Origin: Desulfovibrionales bacterium
GTDB taxonomy: Bacteria; Desulfobacterota; QYQD01
Direction of reading: 5' to 3'
Length of the DNA: 64,000 nt
NCBI GenBank assembly: GCA_028715605.1
Contig: JAQURM010000001.1
Location: 302,001 to 366,000, forward strand
In this document: positions 44,794-53,242 of the stretch, piece after piece
Layout: every line of letters starts with the position of its first letter
Numbering within the stretch: position 1 is the stretch's first letter
Notes under the pieces: model-generated
What the model was told of the DNA's origin: nothing
Databases searched by the model: none
The model's input: only the letters and a program-made list of their open reading frames with translations
Made by a program: the position numbers and the translations under genes

Positions 44794-45948
44794 TTGAAAA
44801 TATTATCTATCCTGGGTTCTACCGGGTCTATTGGGCGCAACGCGTTGGAAGTGGCCGCGCGTTTTCCGGAACGTTTCCAGGTAGCCGGACTTTCTGCCGG
44901 CAAGAACATCGGATTGTTGATAGAACAGATTGAACGCTTTAGGCCGCGCCTGGTCTCTGTCCAGGATGAGAGACTGGCTGTGGAGTTAAAGGCCCGGATG
45001 CTGGCGGGGCTGGGCGTGGAGGTTGCTTCCGGTATAAACGGGTATAGAGAGGTGGCTACGCTGCCGGAAGTTGATATGGTTGTCTCGGCTATGGTGGGCG
45101 CTGCCGGTCTCGTGCCCACTTACGAGGCCATCTGTGCGGGGAAGAATATTGCCCTGGCCAATAAAGAAGTCCTGGTTACCGCCGGTTCGCTGATTATGAA
45201 AGCAGCCAGGGATAAGGGCGTCTCCATTAACCCTGTTGATAGTGAGCATGGCGCCATTTTTCAGTCCCTGTTAGGACACCGTAAAGAAGATGTCAGGAGG
45301 ATCATACTCACAGCTTCAGGCGGACCGTTCTTGCATTATACTTATGAGATGTTGCATAATATAGCCCCGGCCGAGGCCTTAAAACATCCCAACTGGCAAA
45401 TGGGCAGGAAGATAACGATTGACTCTGCCTCCTTAATGAACAAGGGACTGGAGGTTATAGAGGCTAAATGGCTTTTTGATCTCTCCGTCGAGCAGATAGT
45501 CGTGCAAATACACCCACAGAGTATAGTGCATTCTATGGTGGAGTACATAGATGGTTCCATAATTGCTCAACTGGGCATACCGGACATGCGTATTCCGATT
45601 GCCTATGCCCTTTCCGCCCCGGAGCGGATCGATATGGGGCTTCCCCGGCTGGATCTTCCATCAGTAAATAACCTGACTTTTTTAGAACCGGATATGGACA
45701 AATTTCCATGCCTGCGGCTGGCGTATGCGGCTTGTAAGCAGGGAGGGACACTGCCCGTTGTCCTTAATGCGGCCAATGAGGTAGCGGTAGATGCCTTTCT
45801 CGAAGGCCGCATAAGATTCACGGATATTGTCCGTGTCGTGGAAGGCACGATGAATGGTTCGGAAGCCTCAGCAGTTAATTCACTGGAAGACGTCATGGCA
45901 GCGGATCGTTTGGCCAGAATCCGGGCTGAAGAAGAGGTTAAAAAATAA
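44794..45948 (+). CDS. dxr: 1-deoxy-D-xylulose 5-phosphate reductoisomerase
   Basis: First committed enzyme of the MEP isoprenoid pathway; it turns DXP into MEP with NADPH. The 384-residue protein starts at TTG 44794 with MKILSILGSTGSIGRNALEV, the nucleotide-binding signature. NKEVLVTAGSLI, PVDSEHGAIFQSL (metal ligands Asp and Glu) and NWQMGRKITIDSASLMNKGLE are the expected active-site blocks. The upstream uppS uses the end product of this route. The gap to rseP holds a repeat dyad. Confidence 0.96.
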   Translation: MKILSILGSTGSIGRNALEVAARFPERFQVAGLSAGKNIGLLIEQIERFRPRLVSVQDERLAVELKARMLAGLGVEVASGINGYREVATLPEVDMVVSAMVGAAGLVPTYEAICAGKNIALANKEVLVTAGSLIMKAARDKGVSINPVDSEHGAIFQSLLGHRKEDVRRIILTASGGPFLHYTYEMLHNIAPAEALKHPNWQMGRKITIDSASLMNKGLEVIEAKWLFDLSVEQIVVQIHPQSIVHSMVEYIDGSIIAQLGIPDMRIPIAYALSAPERIDMGLPRLDLPSVNNLTFLEPDMDKFPCLRLAYAACKQGGTLPVVLNAANEVAVDAFLEGRIRFTDIVRVVEGTMNGSEASAVNSLEDVMAADRLARIRAEEEVKK

Positions 45949-46037
45949 TTCAGAATCCAGAATCCAGAATCCAGAATTGATAATGTCTCGATTCTTTCAT
46001 CTTTCTTCTGTTTTCTGGCTCCTGAATTCTACATTTT
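45949..46037. repeat. Intergenic dyad, GAATCCAGAATCCAG word family
   Basis: Left: ATTCAGAATCCAGAATCCAG, three tandem copies of the word AGAATCC and a fourth variant. Right: CTTCTGTTTTCTGGCTCCTG followed by AATTCTACATTTTGGCT, imperfectly complementary. It fills the dxr-rseP gap. The same words recur weakly in the dyad at 56377-56497. Confidence 0.7.
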
Positions 46038-46089
46038 GGCTTACGCAGTGAGATTTTTGACAATACCCGTGTGTAGGGAACGAGGATAG

Positions 46090-47157
46090 ATGACGACTGT
46101 TTTTACCGTGATAATAGTCCTGGGCGTATTGATCCTGGTGCATGAACTGGGACATTTCTTGCTGGCCAAAGTTTTTAAGGTCAGGGTAGAAAAATTTTCT
46201 TTGGGTTTTGGCCCCAGGATATGGGGCAAGGTAGTTGGTGAAACGGAATATCGTATATCAGCCGTGCCCCTTGGTGGTTATGTCAAACTTTTTGGTGAAA
46301 ATCCGGGGGAAACCGTTGAAGCCGATGAAGAGTCCAGGTCTTTTATCCATAAAAAATTGTGGCAACGGGGCCTTATTGTAGCGGCAGGGCCTTTTTCTAA
46401 TCTTATTTTTGCCTTTTTCATATTTTTTGTCACTTTTATGGCCTTTGGGCAACCTATGCTGCCGGCGACTATAGGTGGCGTGCAAGACGGGCTGCCGGCA
46501 CAAGAGGCCGGCCTTAGGCCCGGAGACCGGATCACCCACATCAATGGCCGTCACGTAAAAGAGTGGGATGAACTTGCCGGGATGGTACGCAAGGGCGGTA
46601 AACAGCCGCTGGATATTTATGCGGTGCGTGACGGCAAGGCCTTCAGGGTACAGATAACACCGGTTATAGCTGCGCATCGCAACATATTTGGTGAGGAAGT
46701 TACAGTTCCGGTGATCGGGATATCGGCCTCTGATCACATTATTATGGACAGGATGAATCCCCTCGAAGCGTTCGTAGCCGGAATCGACCGGACCGGGAAA
46801 ATTGTCTATATAACATATCTAAGTATAATAAAACTGGTACAGCGGATTGTGCCCATATCCACCTTGGGGGGACCTATTCTTATTGCTCAATTAGCCGGTG
46901 AGCAGGCACAGGCAGGGGTGGTTCCTCTTCTCTTTTTTGTGGCCTTATTGAGCATCAATCTGGGTGTTCTAAACTTATTGCCTATACCTATCCTGGATGG
47001 TGGACATCTTCTTTTTCTGGGCATTGAGCTGATCCTGGGGCGTCCGGTCAGCCTCAAAAAAAGAGAGATTGCCCAGCAAGTCGGGCTGGTTATTCTTATT
47101 TCCCTTATGGCCGTGGTCTTTTACAATGATATCCTTCGCCTCCTGGTAAAAGGGTGA
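46090..47157 (+). CDS. rseP: Site-2 zinc metalloprotease RseP
   Basis: Intramembrane protease of the RseP/RasP family that cuts anti-sigma factors or signal-peptide remnants within the membrane. HELGH at residues 18-22 in the first transmembrane segment gives the zinc ligands; the third ligand is in NLLPIPILDGGHLLF near residue 295-309. A PDZ domain (about 115-200; GLRPGDRITHINGRHV) sits between. 355 residues is slightly short because only one PDZ domain is present, against two in Escherichia coli. No rseA or rpoE gene is seen here, so the substrate is open. Confidence 0.95.
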   Translation: MTTVFTVIIVLGVLILVHELGHFLLAKVFKVRVEKFSLGFGPRIWGKVVGETEYRISAVPLGGYVKLFGENPGETVEADEESRSFIHKKLWQRGLIVAAGPFSNLIFAFFIFFVTFMAFGQPMLPATIGGVQDGLPAQEAGLRPGDRITHINGRHVKEWDELAGMVRKGGKQPLDIYAVRDGKAFRVQITPVIAAHRNIFGEEVTVPVIGISASDHIIMDRMNPLEAFVAGIDRTGKIVYITYLSIIKLVQRIVPISTLGGPILIAQLAGEQAQAGVVPLLFFVALLSINLGVLNLLPIPILDGGHLLFLGIELILGRPVSLKKREIAQQVGLVILISLMAVVFYNDILRLLVKG

Positions 47158-47173
47158 ATAGGGCAGGTAATAT

Positions 47174-47878
47174 TTGAAGATTCTGGCTGTCGATACGTCT
47201 ACTCATACCGGTAGCGCAGCCCTCACGGATAACGGAGCGGTGCTGGCTGAATACAGCCTCTTCAGCAACGAAACGCACAGCCGGCGTTTATTGCAGGCGG
47301 TAGAGCATCTTTTGGCCCAAACCGGATTAGCCTTTAACGATATTGATGGGCTGGCCGTGGCTATAGGGCCGGGCAGCTTTACAGGTATCCGGATCGGCCT
47401 GGCTACTTTCAAGGGACTAGCCCTGGCCACTGGGAAACCGGTCGTGGGCATATCAAGCCTGGATGCGCTGGCCGCAAACTTTCCCGTGGCCGACCGCCCG
47501 GTGTTTCCCGTTATTGATGCCCGAAAGAAAGAGGTTTTTACGGCTGCTTATTATCCGAATGAGGATGGCCGGCTGATAAAGACCTCCCCTGAGTTAGCCC
47601 TTTCGCCGCAGGACCTTGTCACACGGATAAAAGAACGGGTGATATTGGTTGGAGATGGCGCCCGGTCTTACGGCGAATTCTTTAAAAAGGAGCTTGGTGA
47701 CAAGGCATTCTTTGCCCCCGGCCCCTTTTCTTTTATCCGGGCTTCTAATGTGGCTTTCCTGGCGGCAGAGAAGTTTAAGGCCGGAGAGCAGGCCGATATT
47801 GTTACCATGGTTCCGGCATATATCCGGCCATCCGAAGCCGAGCTAAAATGGGCCGAAAAAGATGGGGACATATCCTGA
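47174..47878 (+). CDS. tsaB: tRNA threonylcarbamoyladenosine synthesis protein TsaB
   Basis: TsaB binds TsaD and TsaE to make t6A37 in tRNAs that read ANN codons. The 234 residues begin at TTG 47174 with ILAVDTSTHTGSAALTD, the ASKHA ATPase-like opening, followed by AVAIGPGSFTGIRIGLATFKGLA, the best family hallmark. The C-terminal part is shorter and more variable than in TsaD, as expected. The ribosome-binding site GGGCAGG is moderate. It follows rseP by 16 bases; tsaD, tsaE and tsaC are elsewhere. Confidence 0.94.
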   Translation: MKILAVDTSTHTGSAALTDNGAVLAEYSLFSNETHSRRLLQAVEHLLAQTGLAFNDIDGLAVAIGPGSFTGIRIGLATFKGLALATGKPVVGISSLDALAANFPVADRPVFPVIDARKKEVFTAAYYPNEDGRLIKTSPELALSPQDLVTRIKERVILVGDGARSYGEFFKKELGDKAFFAPGPFSFIRASNVAFLAAEKFKAGEQADIVTMVPAYIRPSEAELKWAEKDGDIS

Positions 47879-47925
47879 TCAGCTTTAAGGCATAAAACAA
47901 ATATGCTAAAATCGATGATAATCAG

Positions 47926-47954
47926 TTGACAAATCAGATGGTTATTTCTTATAG
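47926..47954 (+). promoter_or_regulatory. Sigma-70-type promoter of the DUF465-ilv operon
   Basis: TTGACA (47926-47931) and TTATAG (47949-47954) are separated by 17 bases. Start of transcription would be near 47961, so the CGCAGAG dyad at 47990-48100 lies wholly in the 5' leader of the mRNA for DUF465, ilvB and probably ilvN. Hexamer match is good on the -35 side and fair on the -10 side. Confidence 0.55.
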
Positions 47955-47989
47955 TGAACAAAGTTCGATGAACTCATAAAAAATAAAAA

Positions 47990-48100
47990 TTACCGCAGAG
48001 GTCGCTGAGAACGCCGAGATAACATATTAAACAGTTTAAAGTTTTTCTCTGCGGGCTCTGCGTACTCAGCGGTGAAAAGGCTTTCTTACGAATTGATCAA
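47990..48100. repeat. Intergenic dyad, CGCAGAG word family (member of an inverted pair)
   Basis: 111 bases; TACCGCAGAGGTCGCTGAG on the left and CTCTGCGTACTCAGCGGTGA on the right can pair. A reverse-complement copy of exactly the same length, about 90% identical, is at 61743-61853. Identity extends past the dyad through GGCTTTCTTACGAATTGATC, so the copied unit includes more than the hairpin. Confidence 0.85.
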
Positions 48101-48129
48101 GTTTAGTTTGCGAGGGATGGTAATAAGAT

Positions 48130-48348
48130 ATGGAAGAAAAAGACAAGGCGTTGATGGCCCTTTGGATAGACAAAGATGAAGAGCTTAAGAGGGCGGCAAA
48201 AGAACATCAGTCTCTGGAGAGAAAACTGGAGGAGTTTAATCAGAGGCCCTATCTAACCACAGAAGAAACCATGGAGAAGAAGCGGATTCAGAAGTTGAAA
48301 CTAGCCGAGAAGGATAAAATAATGGCCATATTGGCCAAGTATCGGTAG
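48130..48348 (+). CDS. DUF465 / SlyX-like small helical protein
   Basis: A 72-residue, highly charged, helical protein of DUF465 type, with MEEKDKALMALWIDKDEEL, a central LERKLEEF heptad stretch and a basic C-terminal helix with MEKKRIQKLKLAEKDKI. It probably forms a coiled-coil dimer. No biochemical role is established for the family. It precedes ilvB by nine bases and shares its promoter, a linkage that I would regard as positional only. The upstream leader holds the CGCAGAG dyad. Confidence 0.85.
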   Translation: MEEKDKALMALWIDKDEELKRAAKEHQSLERKLEEFNQRPYLTTEETMEKKRIQKLKLAEKDKIMAILAKYR

Positions 48349-48357
48349 GTGATTACT

Positions 48358-50046
48358 ATGAAACTGACAGGCGCACAGATTTTGATCGAATGTTTGAAAA
48401 AGGAAGGCGTGGATCTGATCTTTGGATTTCCGGGTGGGGCGGTAATAGACATCTATGACGAACTCATGAAGTCTTCTATCCGTCACGTACTGGTAAGGCA
48501 TGAGCAGGCTGCGGTGCATGCCGCTGATGCCTATGCCCGTGTAACCGGCAAAGTGGGTGTAGTTCTTGTCACCTCCGGGCCGGGAGCTACAAACACAGTT
48601 ACCGGCATTGCGTCAGCTTATGGGGACTCCATTCCCGTGGTGGTTATGACCGGTCAGGTGCCTACCAAGCTCATTGGCAATGACGCCTTTCAAGAGGTGG
48701 ATATTGTCGGCATTACCCGGCCATGTACTAAACACAATTATCTGGTGAAGAGTGTTAAGGATGTGGCCCAGACCGTGAGAGAGGCCTTTCATTTGGCCAG
48801 ATCAGGACGGCCCGGCCCGGTGTTAATGGATTTGCCAAAGGACGTAATGGTTGATAGGACTGAATTTAAGTATCCGGAAACAATCAATATGCGTACCTAT
48901 AATCCAACCTATGGGGCACATGTGGGCCAGATAGAAAAGGCCGGCCAGTTAATCGTCCAATCCAGGCGCCCTGTGCTTTACGTCGGCGGCGGGATCATAG
49001 CCTCCAATGCGGCAGCCGAGTTGACCGGGCTGGCCACCCTCGCGCAGATACCGACTACTGCTACTTTGATGGGTTTGGGCGGGTTTCCGGGCACGCATCC
49101 GTTGTGGATGGGGATGCTGGGTATGCATGGCACCTATTGTTCGAATATGGCGGTGGCGAATTGTGACCTCCTTATCGCGGTAGGGGCTCGCTTTGACGAC
49201 CGGGTTACCGGTAAGCTGGATGCCTTTGCTTCCCATGCCAAGATTATTCATATCGATATTGATCCTACGTCCATCAGTAAAAATGTCAGGGTGGATGTCC
49301 CGATAGTGGCTGACTGCAAAAACGCCCTTGGAAAGCTCGTCACTTTTCTCAAAGGGGAAAAGGGGATAAACTGGAAAGAAAAACATGAAGAGTGGCTGGC
49401 CCAGGTGCGTGATTGGGATAAGAAACACCCCCTTTCCTATAAAGAAGAAAAGGGAGTGATAAAGCCGCAATATGTAGTAGAAAAACTTTATGAACTCACG
49501 AAGGGTAAGGCAATTATTACCACAGAAGTCGGTCAAAACCAGATGTGGGCCGCGCAATTTTATAAGTTTGCCGAGCCGCGTTCACTTATGACCTCGGGTG
49601 GTCTGGGAGTTATGGGATATGGATTCCCGGCCGCCATCGGAGCCCAGTTGGCAGCGCCGGATCGGATAGTCATAGACATAGCCGGGGACGGCAGTATTCA
49701 AATGAACATCCAGGAGCTGGCCACGGCCATGGAACAGCGGTTACCGGTAAAAATTGCCATCCTGAATAATCAGTATCTGGGTATGGTGCGCCAATGGCAA
49801 GAGCTCTTTTACGGAAAGCGGTACGCTGCTACCTCACTGGCTACTGCACCTGATTTCGTCAAATTGGCGGAGGCCTATGGCGCGGTGGGGCTCCGGGCCA
49901 CTAAACCTGAAGAGGTAGTGCCGGTTATTAAAAAGGCCCTGAAGACCCCGAATCTTGTGGTTATGGAGTTCATCATTGCGCATGAAGAAAAGGTTTATCC
50001 CATGGTGCCGGCCGGTAAGGCAACTACCGAAATGCTCTTGGTTTGA
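48358..50046 (+). CDS. ilvB: Acetolactate synthase, large (catalytic) subunit
   Basis: Thiamine-diphosphate enzyme that condenses pyruvate with pyruvate or 2-oxobutyrate, the first common step to valine, leucine and isoleucine. The 562 residues hold the N-terminal TPP-pyrimidine domain with VRHEQAAVHAADAYARVTG (catalytic Glu), the FAD-type middle domain, and the TPP-diphosphate motif DGSIQMNIQELATAMEQ ending ILNNQYLGMVRQWQ. ATG 48358 follows TAGGTGA; GTG 48349 is an alternative. The regulatory subunit gene is 138 bases downstream. Confidence 0.96.
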   Translation: MKLTGAQILIECLKKEGVDLIFGFPGGAVIDIYDELMKSSIRHVLVRHEQAAVHAADAYARVTGKVGVVLVTSGPGATNTVTGIASAYGDSIPVVVMTGQVPTKLIGNDAFQEVDIVGITRPCTKHNYLVKSVKDVAQTVREAFHLARSGRPGPVLMDLPKDVMVDRTEFKYPETINMRTYNPTYGAHVGQIEKAGQLIVQSRRPVLYVGGGIIASNAAAELTGLATLAQIPTTATLMGLGGFPGTHPLWMGMLGMHGTYCSNMAVANCDLLIAVGARFDDRVTGKLDAFASHAKIIHIDIDPTSISKNVRVDVPIVADCKNALGKLVTFLKGEKGINWKEKHEEWLAQVRDWDKKHPLSYKEEKGVIKPQYVVEKLYELTKGKAIITTEVGQNQMWAAQFYKFAEPRSLMTSGGLGVMGYGFPAAIGAQLAAPDRIVIDIAGDGSIQMNIQELATAMEQRLPVKIAILNNQYLGMVRQWQELFYGKRYAATSLATAPDFVKLAEAYGAVGLRATKPEEVVPVIKKALKTPNLVVMEFIIAHEEKVYPMVPAGKATTEMLLV

Positions 50047-50068
50047 GAACGGGGGGACTGTTCAGATA

Positions 50069-50155
50069 GCCACCAGGGCACAAAGGCACAAAAGCCTGCG
50101 CTTAGATGTTTTGAAAGGATAATTCTCTAATCTTAGTGTCTTGGTGTCTTAGTGG
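50069..50155. repeat. Intergenic dyad, CACCAAGACAC word family (short form)
   Basis: CCACCAGGGCACAAAGGCAC on the left is answered by TCTTAGTGTCTTGGTGTCTT and AGTGG on the right; about 17 of 23 positions pair. The middle has TTAGATGTTTTGAAAGGATA, a short relative of the TTAGCGTTTTGAAAATG start of the 175-base element at 54821. It separates ilvB and ilvN. Confidence 0.72.
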
Positions 50156-50184
50156 TCGAATAGTTAAAAAACGGGAGATTGCTC

Positions 50185-50670
50185 ATGAAACATACATTTT
50201 CAGTTCTGGTTGAAAATAAGCCCGGCGTTCTTTCGCGAGTGGCAGGGCTCTTTAGCGGCCGGGGTTTTAACATCGAGAGCCTTTGCGTGGCTGAAACCCT
50301 GGACCCGGAGTTATCACTTATGACTTTAGTGACCCGGGGTGACGAACAAATTATTGAGCAGATCAACAAGCAGTTGAATAAACTGATCAATGTGCTCAAG
50401 GTAGTGGACATAAGTGAAGGGGATTTTGTAGAACGGGAGATGGTTCTGGTTAAGGTTAAGGCAGAAGGGAATACTCGCGCCGAGGTTCTGCGCATGGCGG
50501 ATATCTTTCGGGGCAAGATTGTGGATGTCAGCCCGAGGGAATATACTATTGAACTCACCGGTGATGAAAACAAGATAAAGGCGGTGCTGGAATTGTTAAG
50601 ACCGCTGGGGATAAAAGAGGTGGCCCGTACCGGAACCATTGCCATGCCACGCAGCAAAAAGACGCCGTAG
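50185..50670 (+). CDS. ilvN: Acetolactate synthase, small (regulatory) subunit
   Basis: Regulatory subunit that raises the activity of IlvB and confers valine feedback inhibition. The 161-residue protein has an N-terminal ACT domain, seen as [20 protein letters not shown] and [15 protein letters not shown], and the longer C-terminal domain with [17 protein letters not shown] and the [20 protein letters not shown] segment. This is the full-length IlvH/IlvN type, not the short form. ATG 50185 follows GGGAG. ilvC comes 124 bases later, beyond another dyad. Confidence 0.95.
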   Translation: MKHTFSVLVENKPGVLSRVAGLFSGRGFNIESLCVAETLDPELSLMTLVTRGDEQIIEQINKQLNKLINVLKVVDISEGDFVEREMVLVKVKAEGNTRAEVLRMADIFRGKIVDVSPREYTIELTGDENKIKAVLELLRPLGIKEVARTGTIAMPRSKKTP

Positions 50671-50681
50671 TTATACTGAAC

Positions 50682-50766
50682 GTCATTAGTCATCGGTCAT
50701 TGGTTAACTGTGGAAGATTGCTTTCTTTTACCAGTGACAAATGACAATTGACTAATGACCAGTGAC
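50682..50766. repeat. Intergenic dyad, GTCATTAGTCATTGG word family
   Basis: Left words GTCATTAGTCATCGGTCATT; right words CCAGTGACAAATGACAATTG and ACTAATGACCAGTGAC. Arms are loosely complementary, with each word 7-8 bases long and slightly changed. It fills the ilvN-ilvC gap, ending about 28 bases before the ilvC ATG. Confidence 0.7.
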
Positions 50767-50794
50767 ATTGCCTATAGATAAGGGAGGAAGTTGG

Positions 50795-51796
50795 ATGCGG
50801 ATTTATTATGACAAAGATGCGGACCTGAAAAAACTTAAAAACAAAAAAATAGCCGTCATCGGCTATGGCAGCCAGGGGCACGCCCAGGCCCAGAACCTGC
50901 GCGATAGCGGGCTTAACGTTATAGTGGGGCAAAGGCCGGGTTCGGCTAATTATGATCTGGCGGTAAGCCATGGATTTAAACCGGTTAGCGCTTCCGAAGC
51001 CAGTAAAGAGGCGGATGTTATTCAGATACTAACCCAGGACCACATCCAGGCCATACTTTACGAAAAGGATGTCCTGCCCCACCTTAAAAAGGGAAAAACC
51101 CTGGTTTTTTCTCATGGGTTTAATATCCACTACGGGCAGATTACGCCTTCCAAGGATATCGATGTGGTTATGGTTGCGCCTAAGGGCCCGGGACATCTCG
51201 TCCGCTCGGAGTATGAAAAAGGGGCTGGTGTTCCTGCTCTGGTGGCTATTCAACAGGACGTCAGTGGTAAGGCGATGGAAAGAGCCCTGGCTTACGCCAG
51301 AGGTATCGGCGCCACGCGGGCCGGAGTTATCGAGACCACCTTTAAAGAAGAGACAGAGACCGATCTTTTTGGGGAGCAGGTCGTCCTCTGTGGCGGAGTA
51401 ACAGAACTCGTAAAAGCCGGATTTGAGACCCTGGTCGAGGCCGGCTATCAGCCGGAGATTGCCTATTTTGAGTGTCTGCACGAGTTGAAATTAATCGTTG
51501 ACCTCTTTTATAAGGGAGGTATCCGCTACATGCGCTATTCGGTCAGTGACACTGCCGAATACGGCGACCTGACCCGCGGTAAAAGAATCGTTACTACTGA
51601 GACGCGGAGGGAAATGAAACGCATCCTTGAGGAGATTCAGGGCGGCGCCTTTGCCCGGGACTGGATATTGGAGAACAAGGCCAACCGGCCGGTATTCAAT
51701 GCCTTACGGCGCAGGGAGGCAGAACACCCGATAGAAGAAGTCGGTGAACGTCTGCGGGCCATGATGAGCTGGCTGCAGGAAAAGAAGAAGAAATAG
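50795..51796 (+). CDS. ilvC: Ketol-acid reductoisomerase
   Basis: NADPH enzyme that rearranges and reduces acetolactate to dihydroxyisovalerate. The 333-residue class I protein has [20 protein letters not shown] near residue 18-37 for the nucleotide, GETETDLF-like [11 protein letters not shown] for the metal site, and the knotted C-terminal helical domain with [18 protein letters not shown] and [18 protein letters not shown] lies seven bases before ATG 50795. It links ilvBN to the leu genes, with two phospholipid genes between. Confidence 0.97.
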   Translation: MRIYYDKDADLKKLKNKKIAVIGYGSQGHAQAQNLRDSGLNVIVGQRPGSANYDLAVSHGFKPVSASEASKEADVIQILTQDHIQAILYEKDVLPHLKKGKTLVFSHGFNIHYGQITPSKDIDVVMVAPKGPGHLVRSEYEKGAGVPALVAIQQDVSGKAMERALAYARGIGATRAGVIETTFKEETETDLFGEQVVLCGGVTELVKAGFETLVEAGYQPEIAYFECLHELKLIVDLFYKGGIRYMRYSVSDTAEYGDLTRGKRIVTTETRREMKRILEEIQGGAFARDWILENKANRPVFNALRRREAEHPIEEVGERLRAMMSWLQEKKKK

Positions 51797-51806
51797 GCAT
51801 TAGCTG

Positions 51807-52451
51807 ATGTTGCAGCCCGGAATACCTGTGGCCAAAGAAGGTTATCCGTTCATTTTTATCGCCGCCTTTACGGCGCTGCTGGCAGCGCTATTAAATTGGG
51901 TTATCGTCTCGGTATTTTTTGGGGCGGCAGGCATCTTTATCCTGTATTTTTTCCGGGATCCGGAGCGGGTGGTCCCGGACGATCCGCGCGCCGTGGTTTC
52001 TCCGGCAGACGGCAAGGTCATACTGATTGAAAAGGTGACCGATGAACGGTTTTTACATGGGCAAGTTTTGAAGATCAGTATTTTTATGAATATCTTCAAC
52101 GTCCATGTCAATCGCATACCGTATGACGGAGTGGTGAAGGAGATACGATATCAGGCCGGGCAATTTCTGGCCGCTGATCAGGCTCGGGCCAGTTTTGAGA
52201 ATGAAAATAACGCTGTTTTTCTTGATGTAGAGGATGACCGGCGCATGGTCGTCGTTCAGGTGGCCGGTGTGCTGGCCCGGCGCATTGTCTGCTGGGCGGA
52301 AAATGGCGATAAGGTAAGGAAAGGGATGCGGTTTGGCATGATCCGTTTTGGGTCGCGCCTCGATGTTTATTTACCTTTAAGCGCCCAGATAGAAGTGGAT
52401 ATAGACCAGCGCGTTGTGGCCGGTCAGACTGTTTTGGGGTATTTGACATGA
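51807..52451 (+). CDS. psd: Phosphatidylserine decarboxylase (short, archaeal-type proenzyme)
   Basis: Makes phosphatidylethanolamine from phosphatidylserine. The 214-residue proenzyme has two N-terminal hydrophobic segments, an FRDPERVVPDDPRAVVSPAD motif, the MNIFNVHVNR block with the proton-relay His, and the self-cleavage site at Gly-Ser in IRFGSRLDVYLP, where Ser becomes the pyruvoyl group (LGST in the longer E. coli enzyme). Four-base overlap (ATGA) with pssA. Together with CdsA and PssA upstream and downstream it completes PE synthesis. Confidence 0.94.
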   Translation: MLQPGIPVAKEGYPFIFIAAFTALLAALLNWVIVSVFFGAAGIFILYFFRDPERVVPDDPRAVVSPADGKVILIEKVTDERFLHGQVLKISIFMNIFNVHVNRIPYDGVVKEIRYQAGQFLAADQARASFENENNAVFLDVEDDRRMVVVQVAGVLARRIVCWAENGDKVRKGMRFGMIRFGSRLDVYLPLSAQIEVDIDQRVVAGQTVLGYLT

Positions 52452-53221
52452 TTAGGAGAAGGAAAAAGAAGAGGGATAAGAGGAGACGGGGCATCTATAT
52501 CCTGCCCAATCTTTTTACGACGGCCAGCCTGTTTAGCGGATTTTATAGCATTATTTCCGCTATCGGAGGCCATTATTACACGGCCGCTGTGGCCATCCTT
52601 ATCTCCTGTGTCTTTGACATGCTGGACGGCAGAATTGCCCGTTTGACCAGGACAACCAGCCGGTTTGGGCTGGAATACGATTCCCTTTCGGATCTTGTGG
52701 CCTTTGGCGTAGCCCCGGCCATTCTGGCATTTCTCTGGGCGTTACAGCCTTATCGGCGCCTGGGCTGGCTGGCGGCCTTTCTTTATGTGGCAACGTGCGC
52801 ATTGAGGCTGGCCCGGTTTAACACCCAGGTTAACAACATTGACAGCCGTTATTTTAACGGCCTTCCCTGTCCGAGCGCTGCCGGCCTGGTAGCTACGAGT
52901 GTTTTACTGCATCACGAATTATCAGGCAGTACGGGAACGTTTCAGCATCCGGGTGTGCTCATAATGATATATATCCTTTCTTATCTTATGGTCAGCACTG
53001 TACCCTATCATAGTCTTAAAAGTTCACAGATCTTTCAGAAAAAACCTTTTCATGTCCTGGTAGCGGCCATCCTGCTCATAATGGTTATAGCTATGGAGCC
53101 CCATATCACCCTGTTTATATTGACGGCGCTCTATGTTGCTTCCGGGCCCGTTCTTTTTGTAGCCCTTTACCGCCGCCGGAAAGCGGAAAAACTCCTGGTT
53201 GAACAAGGCCAGTCCCACTAA
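52448..53221 (+). CDS. pssA: CDP-diacylglycerol--serine O-phosphatidyltransferase
   Basis: Membrane enzyme that makes phosphatidylserine from CDP-diacylglycerol and serine. The CDP-alcohol transferase motif is in DMLDGRIARLTRTTSRFG followed by LEYDSLSDLVAFG, containing the D-x2-DG-x2-AR-x8-G-x3-D-x3-D pattern. About seven to eight transmembrane segments fill the 257 residues; a very basic N-terminal tail (RRRKKKRDKRRR) faces the cytoplasm. Its ATG overlaps psd, so substrate production and use are coupled. leuA follows 21 bases later. Confidence 0.95.
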   Translation: MIRRRKKKRDKRRRGIYILPNLFTTASLFSGFYSIISAIGGHYYTAAVAILISCVFDMLDGRIARLTRTTSRFGLEYDSLSDLVAFGVAPAILAFLWALQPYRRLGWLAAFLYVATCALRLARFNTQVNNIDSRYFNGLPCPSAAGLVATSVLLHHELSGSTGTFQHPGVLIMIYILSYLMVSTVPYHSLKSSQIFQKKPFHVLVAAILLIMVIAMEPHITLFILTALYVASGPVLFVALYRRRKAEKLLVEQGQSH

Positions 53222-53242
53222 ACTAAAAAGAATCGCCAAACT